Assembly (NCBI GenBank): GCA_017615475.1
Contig: JAGAAC010000039.1
Location: 1-56,654, forward strand
Direction: 5' to 3'
DNA from: Clostridia bacterium
GTDB taxonomy: Bacteria; Bacillota; Clostridia; Christensenellales; Aristaeellaceae
DNA: 56,654 nt
Shown: positions 19,029 through 27,232 of the stretch, one piece after another
How the letters are laid out: each line of letters starts with the position of its first letter
Numbering within the stretch: the stretch's first letter is position 1
Translations under genes and position numbers: made by a program
The notes under the pieces: model-generated
Told to the model about the DNA's origin: nothing
The model's database searches: none
The model's input: only the letters and a program-made list of their open reading frames with translations

Positions 19029-19097
19029 AGCCTCTCTGAAACAAGTAAGCTTATACGCTTTCAGGTATTGCTGAGATTGTACAATTATCCACCTTTA

Positions 19098-19126
19098 ATT
19101 ATGTATTTTTTATTACGATTTGTCAA
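19098..19126 (-). promoter_or_regulatory. Promoter of the giant adhesin gene
   Basis: Minus strand TTGACA, 17-nt spacer, CATAAT (6/6 and 5/6). The untranslated leader is about 65-70 nt. Confidence 0.82.
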
Positions 19127-19220
19127 TGGAATTCATGTAACTAAAAGGCTTTAAACCTGTATTTTGAACACATTTTTATGCTTTTCTTTGGATATTTCTG
19201 ACAATTCGTCCTATAAGCTC

Positions 19221-20126
19221 CTATCTTCTCTTCTTTTTGCCCGGGAAAAGGACCACCCAGAGGATCAACAGAAGCAGAACCGGGGCCGCAATGAACGGCA
19301 CCACATACAGCGGTTCGACCTTCAGCGCGTCCGCTGTCACACGCACGTCCAGCAGCTCCTTATCGTTCTCCACCCGCACGCCCCGAACCAGCAGCCGGTG
19401 CGTGTTAATGCCGTAGGGAGTGCAGGTCATCAGCGTGCAGTAATCCTTCCCCGGAAACAGGGACAGTTCGGAACTGTCCTCCGGCAGGATCACGCTGATC
19501 TTGTCCACCTGATAGGTCAGCGTCTGGTCCAGGATCGTCAGGTAGAACACGTCCCCCGCCTCCATCGCGTCCAGGTCGCTGAACAGCTTGGCGCTCGGCA
19601 GGCCCCGGTGGCCGCTCAGTACGCTGTGAGAGGCGTATTCCACTTTGCTGAAATCGTCCGGATCCGGATGGACGCTGCCGGCCGGCAGCGAGGTGCCGTC
19701 TATATGTCCGATGGATGTCTGGAGTACCGCGTCGCTGGTTCCATGATACAGGGGCAGATTCACATCGATCTTCGGAATGGAGATAAATCCCATATTGCCC
19801 GTGCCGTCCACGTTCAGCTGCCGTTCGTAATCCTCGATATCCTCATCCTCCATGGCCCAGGGATTCGGGTCTTCCGCCAGCCTGCGGTTGTAGTCCAGTG
19901 CCGCCTCCCAGACCGCGGTGTATGCCTCGTTGTCCAGCTCCGCCACGCGCTCCGCGTAGCTCTGGATAGCCCGGGTCTGGTGCATGCTGTTCCAGTAATC
20001 ACTGAAAGCGGGATAAGCCGCGATGGCTATACCGGCAAGCAGAATCAGCACCAGGATCGTATTCGACACCCGGTGGCTTTTCTTCTTTCCGGTTCCGCCC
20101 TGCAGAGCTTTTCCCGCTTTCTTCAT
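19221..20126 (-). CDS. Class C sortase, pilin-polymerising type (301 aa)
   Basis: A membrane transpeptidase that joins LPXTG pilins through lysine side chains. There is a cytosolic basic start, a membrane helix at about residues 23-40, a lid-like DPNPW at about 86-90, and a beta-barrel domain with SIPKIDVNLPLYHGTS. The catalytic His is in LSGHRGLPSAKLF (about H173). The catalytic Cys and Arg are in TLMTCTPYGINTHRLLVRG (about C235 and R244). A second C-terminal membrane helix (VVPFIAAPVLLLLILWVVLF) ends in KKKRR, typical of class C. All catalytic residues are present, in contrast to the sortase-like protein at 27.2-28.2 kb. It follows the GH5 gene by 13 nt, so both are probably translated from one mRNA. 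Confidence 0.95.
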   Translation of the reverse strand: MKKAGKALQGGTGKKKSHRVSNTILVLILLAGIAIAAYPAFSDYWNSMHQTRAIQSYAERVAELDNEAYTAVWEAALDYNRRLAEDPNPWAMEDEDIEDYERQLNVDGTGNMGFISIPKIDVNLPLYHGTSDAVLQTSIGHIDGTSLPAGSVHPDPDDFSKVEYASHSVLSGHRGLPSAKLFSDLDAMEAGDVFYLTILDQTLTYQVDKISVILPEDSSELSLFPGKDYCTLMTCTPYGINTHRLLVRGVRVENDKELLDVRVTADALKVEPLYVVPFIAAPVLLLLILWVVLFPGKKKRR

Positions 20127-20139
20127 GTTTCAGCTTCCC

Positions 20140-21360
20140 TTATTTCCGGTTGTACAGGCAGTTGGCTTCCATCGCCAGGGCAATGTCCGGGCAGACCCAC
20201 TGCAGCGTGTTGCGGCGGATGATGCCGAACCGTTCCCCGCTGCCGGTAAAGTTGCCGTTGTCCCACCAGACGCAGGTGATACCCCGGGCACTGGCGGACG
20301 CGACATAATACGCGGTGAAGTTGACCCGGTCCTGCAGGTTGCCGTTCTTGTCCAGCGCGCCGAATTCGTCCATCATTACCGGAATGCCGTTTTTGATGAA
20401 CGTGTTGTACAGATCGTTCATAAATCCGGCTATTTCGCTCTTTTTGTTCTTGTCCTTCTCCAGATCAAACCGTTTGTCGCTGCTGCCTGTATTCAGCGCA
20501 AAATTGTAGGGCGTATAGGCGTGTGCTGATACGATGATCCGGTTTTCCGCTGTGTCATCCGGAATCCGGAAAACCTTCCTGACCGCGTTCCAGGGCGCCG
20601 CGCAGTATGCCGGTACCGCCAAGTAGCGCGTGGCGTTGTTTCCGCCGGAACTCCGGACGATATTCACAAACAGCTGATTCAGCTCATTGATATATTCAGC
20701 AGCCTGCTGGCATTCCGACGAGTTGTTGGTCCAGTTCCATTCATACACTGTGCCCACCAGCCTGGGCTCATTCATGGACTCCAGGATCAGGTGGTCATCA
20801 CAGTCTTTGAACTTCTCCGCCATCTGGTTCCAGACCGCGGAAAGATACTCTTTGGACCGGCTGTAATGAGCTTCATCCGGATAGTAATACTTCACATCAT
20901 TGTCGTGATGCGTGTTCACGATGACATACATTCCAAGATCCAGCGCCCAGCCGGCCACTTCCCGGACCCGATCGATCCATTCCGGATCGATTACATTATT
21001 TTCGTCCACATGGTTGTGCCAGCTCACCGGGATCCGGATGGTATTAAAACCGGCCTCTTTGATTGCGGCGATCAGTTCAGGGGTGGTTTTCGCGCCGACC
21101 CAGCTGGTCTCCATAGCGGTTCCTTTGGCATGCAGGCTGTAACCGTTATATGCGTCAAAGGTGTTGCCCAGGTTCCATCCGCACTTCATGTCTTTCAGGA
21201 ACGCCATGGCATCATTATCCGGAATCTCAAACTTCTTCATATCCACGACCACCGGGATCATGATCCCTTCCGTCTGTACCGGCGGCTCCGCCAGTCCTGC
21301 CGCCGCGCTGACAATCAGGCACAGGGCCAGAAGCAATGCTGCAAGTGTTTTCTTACGCAT
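20140..21360 (-). CDS. Secreted GH5 family endoglucanase-type glycoside hydrolase (406 aa)
   Basis: Predicted to cut beta-1,4-glucan or a related plant polysaccharide outside the cell by a retaining mechanism. The signal peptide is KKTLAALLLALCLIVSAAAGLAE. GH5 landmarks are MKCGWNLGNTFDA (about 58-70), FNTIRIPVSWHNH, VNTHHD, ESMNEPRL with the acid/base Glu (about E198), AHAYTPYNF, and VMMDEFGAL with the nucleophile (about E332). There is no CBM, dockerin or LPXTG motif. I chose ATG at 21358-21360, with GGAGG 9 nt upstream and a promoter TTGAAG-17-TATAAT; the frame extends upstream without support. Its position directly upstream of the class C sortase ties cellulose breakdown to the pilus locus. 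Confidence 0.93.
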   Translation of the reverse strand: MRKKTLAALLLALCLIVSAAAGLAEPPVQTEGIMIPVVVDMKKFEIPDNDAMAFLKDMKCGWNLGNTFDAYNGYSLHAKGTAMETSWVGAKTTPELIAAIKEAGFNTIRIPVSWHNHVDENNVIDPEWIDRVREVAGWALDLGMYVIVNTHHDNDVKYYYPDEAHYSRSKEYLSAVWNQMAEKFKDCDDHLILESMNEPRLVGTVYEWNWTNNSSECQQAAEYINELNQLFVNIVRSSGGNNATRYLAVPAYCAAPWNAVRKVFRIPDDTAENRIIVSAHAYTPYNFALNTGSSDKRFDLEKDKNKKSEIAGFMNDLYNTFIKNGIPVMMDEFGALDKNGNLQDRVNFTAYYVASASARGITCVWWDNGNFTGSGERFGIIRRNTLQWVCPDIALAMEANCLYNRK

Positions 21361-21399
21361 GAATATATCCTCCAGTGCAAAGGTTTTCGTTCTGCTGTC

Positions 21400-21428
21400 A
21401 TTATATGCGATGAATCCTGTTTCTTCAA
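21400..21428 (-). promoter_or_regulatory. Promoter of the GH5-sortase unit
   Basis: Minus strand TTGAAG, 17-nt spacer, TATAAT (4/6 and 6/6), about 35 nt before the GH5 start codon. Confidence 0.75.
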
Positions 21429-21480
21429 GCAAACGATTGTACAAATACATTATGAATTATGAATTGTTATTTTCGAATTG

Positions 21481-21521
21481 AGCTTTTTGATTCAGAATGA
21501 ACAATTCCGAATCAAAAAGCT
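21481..21521. repeat. 13-bp inverted repeat overlapping the pilin terminator
   Basis: Perfect arms AGCTTTTTGATTC and GAATCAAAAAGCT with a 15-nt loop. The right arm shares its last two bases with the terminator stem and contains the T run of that terminator, so the two hairpins partly exclude each other. Confidence 0.7.
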
Positions 21522-21547
21522 CCCCGGTCCCATCCGGGCCCGGGGAG
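21514..21547 (-). terminator. Intrinsic terminator after the backbone pilin gene
   Basis: GC-rich stem CTCCCCGG/CCGGGGAG (21520-21527 with 21540-21547) with GCTTTTTG following on the minus strand, 20 nt beyond the pilin stop codon. It should limit read-through into GH5 and make the pilin mRNA a separate abundant transcript. Confidence 0.88.
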
Positions 21548-21567
21548 AGGGTTTGCTTCAGGATTTC

Positions 21568-23055
21568 TTATTCGTGAACCTTGCGACGGGCCACCAGCAC
21601 GATGCCCGCGCCGATGATCAGCAGTCCGCCGATCACATAGAAGATCGTGGTGCCCGATCCGCCGGTGCTGGGAAGAACTGTTCCTTCGTTGTTCTCCACA
21701 TCAATCTCGCCAAAGGAATCTCCGGATGCCTTGACCGGAACAGCGTCCTTCAGAATCTTATAACCGCCGGTCGGCGCTTTTGTTTCCTGCAGGCTGTAAG
21801 CCTGTACGTCGATATCCAGGCCGTAGATGCGCACTGTTTCACCGATGGTGGTGATTGTCTCAGTCGTTCCTTCCTCATCGGGCATGGCGATCCGGTATTC
21901 CTTCCCGGCTTCCACCTCTATCAGCTTCATCGGAGAGCCGCTCAGCAGGAACTGGAATTCCGCTCCGGCCAGCTGGTCCTTTGTGTTGCCGTCGATCTTG
22001 TTGAACTTGAAGTCATAGGTTTTGACTTCCGCCGTCTTGGGCTTTGTTGTGTAATGCTCACCGTAGTCCAGGGTCACAGAGTTTGTTTCAGGATTTTCTG
22101 TCTGGGCATCCCCGTCCAGGACCGCTGTACAGATGATCTCAATCTCCGTGACTTTGGTGCTTTCATTTTCCGCAGCCGCCGCAGCATCCGCGACCAGTGC
22201 CGCGGGGAGAGTAAGGGTAAAGCCGTCTGTGGTGGTCGCTACAGTATAGTTGCTTGCGCCTACATCCGTTCCGTTTGACCCGCCCATCTTCATCGAGTCG
22301 ATGGACTTGAAGCGCAGGCCGGCGGACATGGTATCCGTCAGCACGATCTCATCATTGGCTGTGGACGGAACCTTCACTTTAATGGTGAAAGTGATCTCAT
22401 CCCCGATCTGGGCATCTTCATCTTCCTCATCAACTTCCTTGGTGATCGTCGGGAATTCGTTCTTTTCCTTGATTTCAACCGCGGTCAGCGTCTGCACGGC
22501 TACATTTTTACCGGCGGTGGATGTAACGTAGTAATAACCGGGAGCTACGGTGCCGCTGGTCGCGGTGCCCGCGACTTCTGTCTGGCTGAATGTGGCAGAC
22601 GGGAAAATGCTGAGGTTCATCGTTCCGATAGCAGCCGCGAGTTGAGCGCCGCTGATATCCGGATCAATCAGTTCCACATACCACCTGCTTGATTCACCAA
22701 CCCGGGTCACTTTGAAAACTTTGGTTTCTGTGCCCGGAATTGTCGCGGCCGCCAGGGCATCTGCCTTGGCCTGGCTGTCCGTATGGTAGGATACAGCCCC
22801 GCCGGACTGATAGACGTCATTGATTTGCGGATCTGTACCGATATCGGCTTCCAGGATCCGGTAATACGTGTACTGGGTCGTATCAACAGCCGCTTCTCCA
22901 TCTTTCGAAGTGGTTTTGATCGTGATGCTCGGAGTTGAAGCCGTGCCGGTTGTCGTCTGTCCGCCCCCGGTATCTCCTCCGTCACCTTCCGCGAAGGCAC
23001 ACACCACTGTCACCATCAGAGCCAGTGCCAGCATCAAAGCAAACAGTTTCTTCAT
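21568..23055 (-). CDS. LPSTG-anchored backbone pilin, isopeptide-forming fimbrial type (495 aa)
   Basis: The signal peptide is KKLFALMLALALMVTVVCAFAE. The N-terminal domain (about 40-190) has a YTYYRILEADIG segment as in major pilins. The middle domain starts FPTITKEVDEEDEDAQIGDEITFTI, the lysine-containing isopeptide fimbrial module (D2 type). The last domain contains FKFNKIDGNTKDQLAGAEFQF and the E-box YSLQETKAPTGGYKI. The chain ends VLPSTGGSG, a membrane helix and RRKVHE, so the class C sortase at 19.2-20.1 kb is the natural partner. I chose ATG at 23053-23055 (GAGGGG about 10 nt upstream); upstream in-frame ATGs lie on top of that site. A perfect-consensus promoter and a dedicated terminator fit the major structural subunit. 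Confidence 0.93.
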   Translation of the reverse strand: MKKLFALMLALALMVTVVCAFAEGDGGDTGGGQTTTGTASTPSITIKTTSKDGEAAVDTTQYTYYRILEADIGTDPQINDVYQSGGAVSYHTDSQAKADALAAATIPGTETKVFKVTRVGESSRWYVELIDPDISGAQLAAAIGTMNLSIFPSATFSQTEVAGTATSGTVAPGYYYVTSTAGKNVAVQTLTAVEIKEKNEFPTITKEVDEEDEDAQIGDEITFTIKVKVPSTANDEIVLTDTMSAGLRFKSIDSMKMGGSNGTDVGASNYTVATTTDGFTLTLPAALVADAAAAAENESTKVTEIEIICTAVLDGDAQTENPETNSVTLDYGEHYTTKPKTAEVKTYDFKFNKIDGNTKDQLAGAEFQFLLSGSPMKLIEVEAGKEYRIAMPDEEGTTETITTIGETVRIYGLDIDVQAYSLQETKAPTGGYKILKDAVPVKASGDSFGEIDVENNEGTVLPSTGGSGTTIFYVIGGLLIIGAGIVLVARRKVHE

Positions 23056-23169
23056 AGTCAGCATCCCCTCATTCATTATTTTGCCGTTCGTGGTTAACGC
23101 TTATATTGAATTACTTACAGGATTCTCCTTGTTGAGTAACATTGTATACACGTCTTCTATTGTGATGTA

Positions 23170-23198
23170 ATTATAGGCGTGTTTCCAATAGTTGTCAA
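23170..23198 (-). promoter_or_regulatory. Perfect-consensus promoter of the backbone pilin gene
   Basis: Minus strand TTGACA, 17-nt spacer, TATAAT, with both hexamers 6/6. The leader is about 110 nt. Confidence 0.92.
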
Positions 23199-23249
23199 TG
23201 CTTTTGCGTACATATGCGGTAAATAGTGACTTTCAGCGGATCATCCCGG

Positions 23250-23849
23250 TCAGAAGCCAAACCAGGTAAGCCTGTCAAACGGGTAGATCCGGGCCATCGG
23301 TTTGCCGTAGATCTCCTCCTGCGAAACGCATCCGAAGTTGGTCGCCCGGCTGTCAAAGGCAAAGTCCCGGTTATCCCCCATCACAAAAAACTGTCCCGCA
23401 GGAACGCGAAAGGGAAAGTCTATATCACACTGTCCCAGCGCGTGCTCGGAAATATAGCCGTCCTCCTCCAGGAATTCCCCGTTTACCTTCACATAGCCCT
23501 TCTCGTCGATCTCCACCTTGTCTCCTTCTCCGGCAATCACCCGGCGCAGGAGCAGTTTATTGTTGAAATAGAACCCGCAGACATCCCCGGTCTTCACATC
23601 GTCTGTTTTCACCAGGATCACAATGTCCCCGGGCTGGAGTCCCGGTTCCATGTTATGCCCGTTCGTGATCCGAAGCACGGGCAGGAAAATAAAGGCAATG
23701 ATCACCGCCAGTGCCGCCACGATCACAAAGGTCCCGAAGGTTCCCTTCAGTGCCTGCCTGAACCTGCCCTTGCTCCGGACCTGACTCATCTCAGTCTCGA
23801 TCTCGTGCAGTTCCGGCAGCTTATCGGCTTTCCCGGTCTTCCTGGCCAT
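23250..23849 (-). CDS. SipA-like signal peptidase homologue lacking the Ser/Lys dyad (199 aa)
   Basis: An S26 (type I signal peptidase) fold with one membrane helix (about 38-58) and an extracytoplasmic domain. The box that normally reads G-x-S-M-x-P is TNGHNMEPG, so the catalytic Ser is Asn (N66, codon AAC). The box that normally reads K-R-V/I is LLRRVIAGEGD, so the general-base Lys is Arg (R102). The later box GDNRDFAFDSR is almost intact, so the fold is kept. Established precedent: SipA of Streptococcus pyogenes pilus islands is a noncatalytic signal peptidase homologue needed for pilus assembly. I infer an analogous scaffold or chaperone role. The gene follows the coiled-coil gene by 10 nt and lies upstream of the pilin promoter. 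Confidence 0.85.
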   Translation of the reverse strand: MARKTGKADKLPELHEIETEMSQVRSKGRFRQALKGTFGTFVIVAALAVIIAFIFLPVLRITNGHNMEPGLQPGDIVILVKTDDVKTGDVCGFYFNNKLLLRRVIAGEGDKVEIDEKGYVKVNGEFLEEDGYISEHALGQCDIDFPFRVPAGQFFVMGDNRDFAFDSRATNFGCVSQEEIYGKPMARIYPFDRLTWFGF

Positions 23850-23859
23850 AGCAGATCCC

Positions 23860-24255
23860 TCACTCAGTTACTTCTTTGGTTTCTTCCGTGCCGGTTTTTT
23901 TCTCCGGTTCCGCCGCTTCCTGTCCGGCTGCCTGTTCAATCTCATCCTCCGTGGGCATTTCCGGCAGTTCGATATCCACCATGGTCAGCTTCTGCAGCAG
24001 CCGCAGCTGTTCCTCGATCTTCTTCATGCGGATCTGCAGGTCTTTCGCGGCGCCCTGCATCCGGAGTTCCTCGATCCGGTTTTCATAATCCCGGCGGGCG
24101 TAATCCAGCTGCCTGTCCGTCTGTTCCCGGATCTCGGCAACCTTTCTTTCGGCCGCTTCACAGCGTTCCTTCAGCTCCAGGTTTTCTTTCCGCATGTTGT
24201 AGATCAGTTCCAGCAGTTCAAAGCGTCCCAGATTCTTCAGCATGTTTTTTGCCAT
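23860..24255 (-). CDS. Small coiled-coil protein (131 aa)
   Basis: No signal peptide or membrane helix is visible, so it is probably cytosolic. Residues about 10-95 are highly charged with heptad-like Leu/Ile spacing (LELKERCEAAERKVAEIREQ, then RKVAEI to RLLQKLTMVDIELP), suggesting one long coiled coil. The tail is acidic and Glu-rich. GGAGG sits 8 nt upstream of the ATG. It lies between the family 5 binding protein and the SipA-like gene with short gaps, so it is probably in the same operon. It could link assembly proteins at the inner face of the membrane. I do not recognise a named family, and the role is unknown. Confidence 0.75.
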   Translation of the reverse strand: MAKNMLKNLGRFELLELIYNMRKENLELKERCEAAERKVAEIREQTDRQLDYARRDYENRIEELRMQGAAKDLQIRMKKIEEQLRLLQKLTMVDIELPEMPTEDEIEQAAGQEAAEPEKKTGTEETKEVTE

Positions 24256-24287
24256 GCGCTGTTCCTCCGCAATCCGGCCGTATCTTC

Positions 24288-26303
24288 TTACGGCAGCAGT
24301 TCAAAATCATCATCCGTAATAGCGGGATCGATTCCCCTGTCCACCATGGACTGGTACACGTTATAGTAACTGGATGCCACTATCGCATCCCCCCAGGTGA
24401 TGTACTGGATGATGTCATAGTTCATCAGGTCGCTGGTGTAAAAATCATAGTACACATTGGAGTATACCGGGATCAGCGGCAGCATGTCGCTCAGTTTTTC
24501 CTGGAACGTAATCCACTTCTGCACAAAGCCCAGGGCATCATCCGGCATGGTCTCGCACATCAGGCGGGCATATTCATACATCTGGGCATGAACCCAGGCC
24601 AGGCTGTCCTCCGCCGGCGCCTTCGGATCCCCGGGCAGGAAAAACAGCTGGGGATCAAACTCGATATTAAAGTCATCACCCACGTAGAACATGTCAATGC
24701 CTTCAATGTCGCGGTCGTGGTAGGCATGCACCAGATCGTTCATCTCCATGGGCACCAGGGTCAGGCGGATGCCGGCTTCCCGCAGAGGCTCAACCAGGCT
24801 CTTTTCCATTGCCTCCGCCATTTCATTGCTCCGGGGGTATGCGCAGGTCAGGTCCAGTGTCAGCAGCTCGCCCTTGACGATCTTACAGCGTACGTCATCC
24901 TGTCCTTCCCGGAAACGGTTCCCCTGCTCATTCATCGTCCAGCCATCCGCGTCCAGCAGGCGGGATGCCTTGGCAATGTCCAGCTCATAGTGTTTCACAC
25001 CGTCCAGAGACAGGGATTCCCACTGCCCGATCCGTTCGTCGTATTCGGCTTCCTCCTCCGGCGTGGGATCTTCCGGCAGGCTTTCCGGATACTCTTCCGT
25101 TCCCCTGACCATGCCGTACATCCACTGGCCGATACCGATCATTCCGTCCACGGGAATGCCGTACAGGTAGGTATATTCATCCCGCATGGCGTTCTTGTCC
25201 ATGCAGCAGGCAATGGCCTGTCGGACGTTCTTTGCCTGTACCGCCGGGCTGTCCGGCGTAAAGACGATGAATGTCAGGCCGATCCGGGGATAGTTGGTCA
25301 GCGTAAAGCCTTTTCCGGAGGAAACCAGGTTCATTCCCTTGTCGATCGTATCCCGGCGAACCACTTTGTTCAGCAGCTGGAACTCATCCTTCTCCAGCTT
25401 TTCGATCATGTCCTCATCCCGTGCCAGGGTAAAGCGCAGCTTCGGGATCGTGGGTTTGAATCCTTCCGTGTTTCCCTTGAAATAAGGGTTGATCTCAAAC
25501 GTGCAGGTTTCTCCGTCCCAGGAAGTCAGCGTATACGGGCCGCTGCCCACCGTCGGATGGGACAGGTAGCCGCTGTCCGGATCCATCACCGTGGCCTCAA
25601 GCAGTTCCCGGGTAAAGATCCTTTCAGTCACTTCCCGGTCCTCATTGCCGATATAGACGCCCTGCCCGTCATCATAAACCCTGCAGCCAGGGGCGATCTC
25701 ATGGATCGGATACGGCAGGAACCCGAGCCGGTACATTTCAAAGAAATACGGAAGGGCCTCCGGCTTCACCCGAAATTCGATCATTCTGTCATCCGTCACC
25801 CTGACACCTGAGAGATAAGGCACCTCGCCGGAGATGTATTCCTCATAACCTTCCAGGTAGGACAGGTCCATGGGCCGGCCGCCCAGTTCGGCAATTTCCG
25901 GTGCGATCTGGAACAGGACGGAGAAGGCATAGTCCCATGCCGTGATCTCGGTTCCGTCGGAATAATACAGGTCATCCATCAGCTGGAACCGGTAGATCCG
26001 GTAATTCTGCTGGTCCTCAAACACGCCCTGCGCGGCGCACACCACCGGATTGGCCCGGAAAAAGCCGGTGTCATAGCCCCAGGAAACCAGGTAATAGGCG
26101 TGCACCAGCGTCCGTACGTCAATGTCAGTTGTGGCGTTGCCCCACATACCGGTAAAGAATTTCCCGTCCATCCGGGTGGGGTTGCCCACTGTCAGCTCCT
26201 CATAATCCCTGTCCGGATAAGCAGACACGGCCGTCTCCGCGGACGCGGGAATGCCGCTCAACAGCAGCATTCCGGCAGCAAGCAATGCGATCAGTCTTTT
26301 CAT
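24288..26303 (-). CDS. Family 5 (peptide-type) extracellular solute-binding protein without lipobox (671 aa)
   Basis: The signal peptide is MKRLIALLAAGMLLLSGIPASAE with no Cys, so it is not a standard lipoprotein. The body matches SBP_bac_5 (OppA/DppA type): YRIYRFQLMDDLYYSDGTEITAWDYAFS, VGSGPYTLTSWDGET..INPYFKG, and VRQAIACCMDKNAM are the usual landmarks. It is longer than most OppA proteins (about 540 aa). There are no permease or ATPase genes beside it; instead it sits between the SpaA-like protein and the coiled-coil and SipA-like genes. I chose ATG at 26301-26303, where the signal peptide begins. It may sense or deliver peptides, or act as a structural part of the pilus machinery; the context favours a nontransport role, but this is inference. 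Confidence 0.85.
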   Translation of the reverse strand: MKRLIALLAAGMLLLSGIPASAETAVSAYPDRDYEELTVGNPTRMDGKFFTGMWGNATTDIDVRTLVHAYYLVSWGYDTGFFRANPVVCAAQGVFEDQQNYRIYRFQLMDDLYYSDGTEITAWDYAFSVLFQIAPEIAELGGRPMDLSYLEGYEEYISGEVPYLSGVRVTDDRMIEFRVKPEALPYFFEMYRLGFLPYPIHEIAPGCRVYDDGQGVYIGNEDREVTERIFTRELLEATVMDPDSGYLSHPTVGSGPYTLTSWDGETCTFEINPYFKGNTEGFKPTIPKLRFTLARDEDMIEKLEKDEFQLLNKVVRRDTIDKGMNLVSSGKGFTLTNYPRIGLTFIVFTPDSPAVQAKNVRQAIACCMDKNAMRDEYTYLYGIPVDGMIGIGQWMYGMVRGTEEYPESLPEDPTPEEEAEYDERIGQWESLSLDGVKHYELDIAKASRLLDADGWTMNEQGNRFREGQDDVRCKIVKGELLTLDLTCAYPRSNEMAEAMEKSLVEPLREAGIRLTLVPMEMNDLVHAYHDRDIEGIDMFYVGDDFNIEFDPQLFFLPGDPKAPAEDSLAWVHAQMYEYARLMCETMPDDALGFVQKWITFQEKLSDMLPLIPVYSNVYYDFYTSDLMNYDIIQYITWGDAIVASSYYNVYQSMVDRGIDPAITDDDFELLP

Positions 26304-26338
26304 GAATCCTGAACCCCCGTGATCTTTTCTTCCGGCCC

Positions 26339-27232
26339 TCATTCAAAACAGACCCCGACATGGATCTGGATATTGCCAAGTCCCAGGGAAGCCTCATAAT
26401 CCTCAATGGCAATGGTTGTTTCTCCCGGATTTGGCTGCAATGCAGGCGCGTGTTTCGGCACAGGCGTATTGTCTGTTACGGGCGCGGGTGTCGGAACCGG
26501 TTCCCTGGTAGCCTTCGCGGGCTTCTTTGTGACTTTGGCCGCGGGTTTGGGTGTAGTTTTGTCAGTCGGTGCCGGGGAAACAGACGGTGTTGCCGTGTTG
26601 TCCGGCGATTCAGAAGGAGCTTCGGCCGGCGTCGGCGAAACCGAAGGCGCAGGTGTTGGTGTCGGCGTGACCTCAGGCGGCACAAAAGGCGTAAATGTAG
26701 GCTTCAGCGTCGGCGTGGGACTGGGTGTGGGCGTCTCATATTCATACTTGGCCATTGCCCGAACCTGTACATTGCCGGAGCTGTTCGGCACAGCCAGCAG
26801 CATCGAGCTCATCGTCAGGCGTTCCGGTCCCGATGTCATCTCAGTATAGTAAATGCCGTGTGCCAGGTTCCTGAACTCCAGTTTACCGGTATCATCGCTG
26901 ACCGCGCTGTCAGTCGGTTTGATTTTCCTGTCCGCGATCCGCTGCCTGATCTGGCTCAGGGTTTTGTCCACGGAAGCGGATCCGTCCTTCCGGATAAAAA
27001 CAGTGATGTCACGGAAATCATCTTCCATTGTCCAGTCGCCGTAATCTCCTGTGGCGATCAGGTAAATGGCCAGATGGATCCCGTCCGGATCAAATTCGTT
27101 CTTGTCATCACCTATGGTGATGCTCAGCCAGCCGTCCTTTGTTTCCTCCGTACCGGCCGGAACAGACACAGCGGAAAACAGCAGCGCGAGAGCCATCGCG
27201 ATGCCCAGCATCCTCAGTCTGCTTCTCTTCAT
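26339..27232 (-). CDS. Secreted SpaA-like protein with Pro/Thr stalk and unusual C-terminal tail (297 aa)
   Basis: A signal peptide (LGIAMALALLFSAVSVPAGT) is followed by a single pilin-like beta domain (about 33-165: LSITIGDDKNEFDPDGIHLAIYLIA..., then KLEFRNLAHGIYYTEM). A 100-residue Pro/Thr/Ser-rich stalk follows (TPTPSPTPTLKPT..., TKKPAKATREPVPTP). The end is TTIAIEDYEASLGLGNIQIH then VGVCFE, with no LPXTG motif, membrane helix or basic tail. The gene overlaps the sortase-like gene upstream by 4 nt (ATGA), so the products are translationally coupled. The tail may be recognised by the neighbouring sortase-like protein. It is probably a minor pilin or accessory surface subunit. Confidence 0.78.
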   Translation of the reverse strand: MKRSRLRMLGIAMALALLFSAVSVPAGTEETKDGWLSITIGDDKNEFDPDGIHLAIYLIATGDYGDWTMEDDFRDITVFIRKDGSASVDKTLSQIRQRIADRKIKPTDSAVSDDTGKLEFRNLAHGIYYTEMTSGPERLTMSSMLLAVPNSSGNVQVRAMAKYEYETPTPSPTPTLKPTFTPFVPPEVTPTPTPAPSVSPTPAEAPSESPDNTATPSVSPAPTDKTTPKPAAKVTKKPAKATREPVPTPAPVTDNTPVPKHAPALQPNPGETTIAIEDYEASLGLGNIQIHVGVCFE

